Assembly (NCBI GenBank): GCA_023264085.1
Contig: JALQTF010000073.1
Location: 1 to 23,995, forward strand
DNA length: 23,995 bases
DNA from: Acholeplasmataceae bacterium
Lineage (GTDB): Bacteria; Bacillota_I; Bacilli_A; Acholeplasmatales; Acholeplasmataceae
Direction of reading: 5' to 3'
Shown: piece by piece, positions 21,466-23,995 of the stretch
Numbering within the stretch: the stretch's first letter is position 1
Layout: each line of letters opens with the position of its first letter
The notes under the pieces: model-generated
Told to the model about the DNA's origin: nothing
The model's database searches: none
What the model saw: only the letters and a program-made list of their open reading frames with translations
Program-made: the position numbers and the translations under genes

Positions 21466-23995
21466 TGACAGTTAAACATATTGTAGTACATCAAGAACAT
21501 ATAGAAACAATAAAATCCCAGCGTCAGCATACGCTGGTTTTTAAACATTCAACTCATCCGTATAACATGTATTTGCTTCAAAAATTATATGAACAAACAA
21601 AGAAAACGATGTTTATCGTCCTACCCAATTTATATGAAGCGCAACAATATTATGACCACATACAAAAAATTACAGACACAAGCAACGTTTTATTTTACCC
21701 TGTTGATCAAACACTCACCTATTTAATGGCATTAGGTAGTCCAGAATTTAAAACAGAACGTTTATTTACAATGTATCAATTACTTTCGGGTAAGCCATTT
21801 ATTGTTATTACAACGTATCAAGGTTTAGCAAGAACAACCTTATCTGTAAACGACTACGAAAAAGCAAAAAAAACGCTTCAAATCAATAATAATTATGAAC
21901 GAGAAGATATTCTAACCTATCTTATCTATAATGGATATCAAAATGTTCACACTGTTGAAAAACCGGGTGATTTTTCAACAAGAGGAAGTATCATTGATTT
22001 TTACTCTTTACAATATGCACACCCTGTACGCCTAGATTTTTTTGGTAAAAAACTAGAATCGATTAAGTTTTTTGAACTTCACACACAAAGGTCAGTAGGA
22101 AAAATTGAAACCATTGATATCGTTCCAGTCAATGAGCTTTTTTATACAGATATCATGAAAGAAGCGCTTGTTTCAAAACTTGAAAAGGATATAAATAATG
22201 ATGCGCTATCTGAAAAAGAAACTAAAAAACTTATTCAAGATATTGAAAACATTCAAAACAGAAGACATCTTGAACAATTAGACATATATACAAACATTAT
22301 TAACCAACGGCCATCAAACATTTTAGATTTTAGTGAAGATAATTTTATTTTTATGGTTGATACACACAAAATGATCCTCAATGAAACACAAAAAGATAGC
22401 GAATTTCAAACATATGTTCACGCGATGGGTGGCAAGTATTTTTTAAACATGCTTAAAGAAAGAAGTTTGAAAGACATCTTGGATATCCCACAAATAAGAC
22501 TTTTTACACAACATACTGAAGAGGAAGGTTTTGTATTAAATATAGAAAACATTCCCTCCTATCAACAAAACATTCAGCTTCTTTTGCACGATATTAAAAC
22601 AACACCTAATATCAAAAATATAATTATTTCTATACCAACAAAAGCCTTAAAAGAAGTCTTTTTAGAACAAGCGAAAGCATTGCTTATCCAATATCCAGTA
22701 ATTTTTACTGATGACTATATGATTGGTTCTTTTTACGATAAAAACAACCAAACTATGTATTTAGACGAAACCACAATATTTAATAAACAAAAAACGATAC
22801 GTTCTTCTTATCGTTCCGTTATGAATCAAACTACAAAAATTCACCATTCAGACGATTTATCTTTGGGTGATTTTGTTGTGCATTATGATTATGGTATCGG
22901 ACAATATATTGGTATTAAAACAATGGAGTTGGGATCTCAAAAAAGAGACTATTTACATTTGATGTATGCAAATGATGAAGCCCTTTATGTTCCAATGGAT
23001 CAAATGGATCGCGTATTAAAATACAGTCAAAAAGATGCATCAACTCCAAAACTTTCTAAACTGGGAAGCAAGGTTTGGCAACAAACAAAAGCATCTGTTA
23101 AACAAAAAATCAAAGATCTTAGTGATCGTCTTATTCAAATTTATGCAGAAAGAGAAATGGTTACAAGGAAAAAGTTTGATGTCGTTAAAGATTTAGAAAC
23201 CAGTTTTGCGTTAGATTTTCCATATGAACCTACTATTGATCAAGAAAAAGCGATCATAGAAACGTTATACGATATGGAAGGTGACAAACCCATGGACCGT
23301 CTCATTTGTGGAGATGTTGGATTTGGAAAAACAGAAGTTGCTTTGAGAGCAGCTTTTAGAGCTGTGACCAATGCTAAACAAGTCATTGTTTTAGTTCCCA
23401 CAACCGTTCTTGCGAGACAACATTATCACACGTTTAAAGAACGTTTTGAAAAATACGGGGCAACGGTGGGTATTTTAAGTAGATTTGTATCGTCTAAAGA
23501 TCAAAAGAAATATATGAACGATTTTCAAAAAGGATTATTAGATGTTTTAATCGGAACACATCGTGTTTTATCAAAAGATGTTATCCCCAAAGATTTGGGG
23601 TTGCTTGTAGTTGACGAGGAGCAACGCTTTGGTGTAGAACAAAAAGAAATTATTAGAGAAATAAAAAAATCTGTAGACACGCTCACAATGTCTGCAACAC
23701 CGATTCCGAGAACACTTCAAATGTCATTAATGGGCCTTAAAGATATGTCTATGATTGAGACACCGCCTAAAAATAGATATCCTGTTCAAACGTATTTAGT
23801 TGAAAGAAATGAAGCACTTGTTAAAGAGGCGATTGAAAGAGAAATTGCGAGAGGCGGACAAATCTTTTACTTATTTAATCGAGTTTCCGGTATGACTGGA
23901 ATGCTTCAAAAGTTAAAAAAACTTGTGCCTGAAGCAAGAATTTCATATGCACATGGAAAACTCCATAGAGAAGAACTAGAAGAAGTATTAACAAA
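21465..23995 (+). CDS. mfd: Transcription-repair coupling factor Mfd (3' end beyond the window)
   Basis: An open frame of 843 codons runs off the window; full-length Mfd has about 1,100-1,200 residues. Mfd is a DNA translocase that removes RNA polymerase stalled at lesions and recruits UvrA. The N-terminal UvrB-like part (about 1-250) includes FIVLPNLYEAQQYY and DFSTRGSIIDFYSL. The RNA-polymerase-interacting domain (about 465-525) is SLGDFVVHYDYGIGQYIGIK and later DYLHLMYANDEALYVPMDQM. The RecG-like motor has Walker A GDVGFGKTEV (near 615), DEEQ box VVDEEQRFGV (near 716) and TMSATPIPRTLQMSLMG. The ATG at 21465 overlaps the pth stop (TAATG) and has no ribosome binding site. A terminator-like hairpin lies within codons 18-26. 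The next in-frame ATG (21567, codon 35) would remove part of the first domain. Confidence 0.95.
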   Translation, partial: MTVKHIVVHQEHIETIKSQRQHTLVFKHSTHPYNMYLLQKLYEQTKKTMFIVLPNLYEAQQYYDHIQKITDTSNVLFYPVDQTLTYLMALGSPEFKTERLFTMYQLLSGKPFIVITTYQGLARTTLSVNDYEKAKKTLQINNNYEREDILTYLIYNGYQNVHTVEKPGDFSTRGSIIDFYSLQYAHPVRLDFFGKKLESIKFFELHTQRSVGKIETIDIVPVNELFYTDIMKEALVSKLEKDINNDALSEKETKKLIQDIENIQNRRHLEQLDIYTNIINQRPSNILDFSEDNFIFMVDTHKMILNETQKDSEFQTYVHAMGGKYFLNMLKERSLKDILDIPQIRLFTQHTEEEGFVLNIENIPSYQQNIQLLLHDIKTTPNIKNIIISIPTKALKEVFLEQAKALLIQYPVIFTDDYMIGSFYDKNNQTMYLDETTIFNKQKTIRSSYRSVMNQTTKIHHSDDLSLGDFVVHYDYGIGQYIGIKTMELGSQKRDYLHLMYANDEALYVPMDQMDRVLKYSQKDASTPKLSKLGSKVWQQTKASVKQKIKDLSDRLIQIYAEREMVTRKKFDVVKDLETSFALDFPYEPTIDQEKAIIETLYDMEGDKPMDRLICGDVGFGKTEVALRAAFRAVTNAKQVIVLVPTTVLARQHYHTFKERFEKYGATVGILSRFVSSKDQKKYMNDFQKGLLDVLIGTHRVLSKDVIPKDLGLLVVDEEQRFGVEQKEIIREIKKSVDTLTMSATPIPRTLQMSLMGLKDMSMIETPPKNRYPVQTYLVERNEALVKEAIEREIARGGQIFYLFNRVSGMTGMLQKLKKLVPEARISYAHGKLHREELEEVLT
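21518..21542 (+). terminator. Terminator-like hairpin inside the first codons of mfd
   Basis: A perfect 7-bp GC-rich stem (CCAGCGT at 21518-21524 with ACGCTGG at 21531-21537), a six-base loop and TTTTT (21538-21542). It lies about 50 bases after the pth stop, the expected place for a prs-pth terminator, but within the mfd reading frame (codons 18-26). It may be an attenuator that translation of the early mfd codons would disrupt. Confidence 0.6.

Noticed and set aside
1..23995. Insertion sequences, prophage, CRISPR arrays, tRNA or rRNA genes
   Set aside because: No transposase-like frames, regularly spaced repeats, attachment-site duplications or cloverleaf-like sequences were recognised by eye on either strand.

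Overview
The window is the replication-origin region of a low-GC, AT-rich member of the Firmicutes/Mollicutes branch. TGA works as a stop codon here (yidC, rnpA, the response regulator and the kinase all end in TGA), which excludes the TGA=Trp mycoplasmas and spiroplasmas. The gene order follows the Bacillus origin (jag-yidC-rnpA-rpmH <-> dnaA-dnaN-yaaA-recF-gyrB-gyrA ... rnmV-ksgA-spoVG-prs-pth-mfd), but genes such as glmU, purR, ispE, veg and ctc are missing from their usual places. Together with a PduL-type phosphotransacylase and UDP-sugar genes, this points to Acholeplasma or a close relative (Acholeplasmatales). The assignment is inferred from gene content, order and code, not from a database match.

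Layout. 1-2219 is a leftward operon: rpmH, rnpA, yidC, jag (partial), driven by a perfect consensus promoter. 2220-2536 is the rpmH-dnaA spacer with five DnaA boxes; a sixth perfect box lies between dnaA and dnaN, so oriC looks bipartite. 2537-11068 holds rightward replication and repair genes: dnaA, dnaN, then yaaA-recF-gyrB-gyrA. 11079-12047 is galE, ending in a terminator shared with the convergent uppP. From a divergent promoter pair, galU-serS-response regulator-sensor kinase runs right (12962-17045). A leftward HIT gene overlaps the kinase 3' end and diverges from pduL, followed by rnmV-ksgA. The last block is spoVG (own promoter and terminator), then prs-pth-mfd, with mfd cut by the window edge.

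How the genes work together. Most are housekeeping: initiation (DnaA, DnaN), supercoiling (GyrAB), repair (RecF, Mfd), RNA processing and translation (RnpA, RNase M5, KsgA, Pth, SerS, L34), membrane protein insertion (YidC, with Jag), nucleotide supply (Prs), acetate/ATP energy metabolism (PduL) and UDP-glucose/UDP-galactose supply (GalU, GalE), plausibly for membrane glycolipids. The two-component pair resembles the CssRS secretion-stress system.

No mobile element, CRISPR array, tRNA or rRNA was seen. The points most worth a second look are: a YidC carrying two tandem Ig-like repeats; intrinsic-terminator hairpins directly before the start codons of rnpA and rnmV and inside the first codons of mfd; a probable leaderless yaaA-recF mRNA; and active-site substitutions in Prs (Gly to Arg in the ribose-phosphate loop) and Pth (His113 to Gln). 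I found no clearly new multi-gene system.
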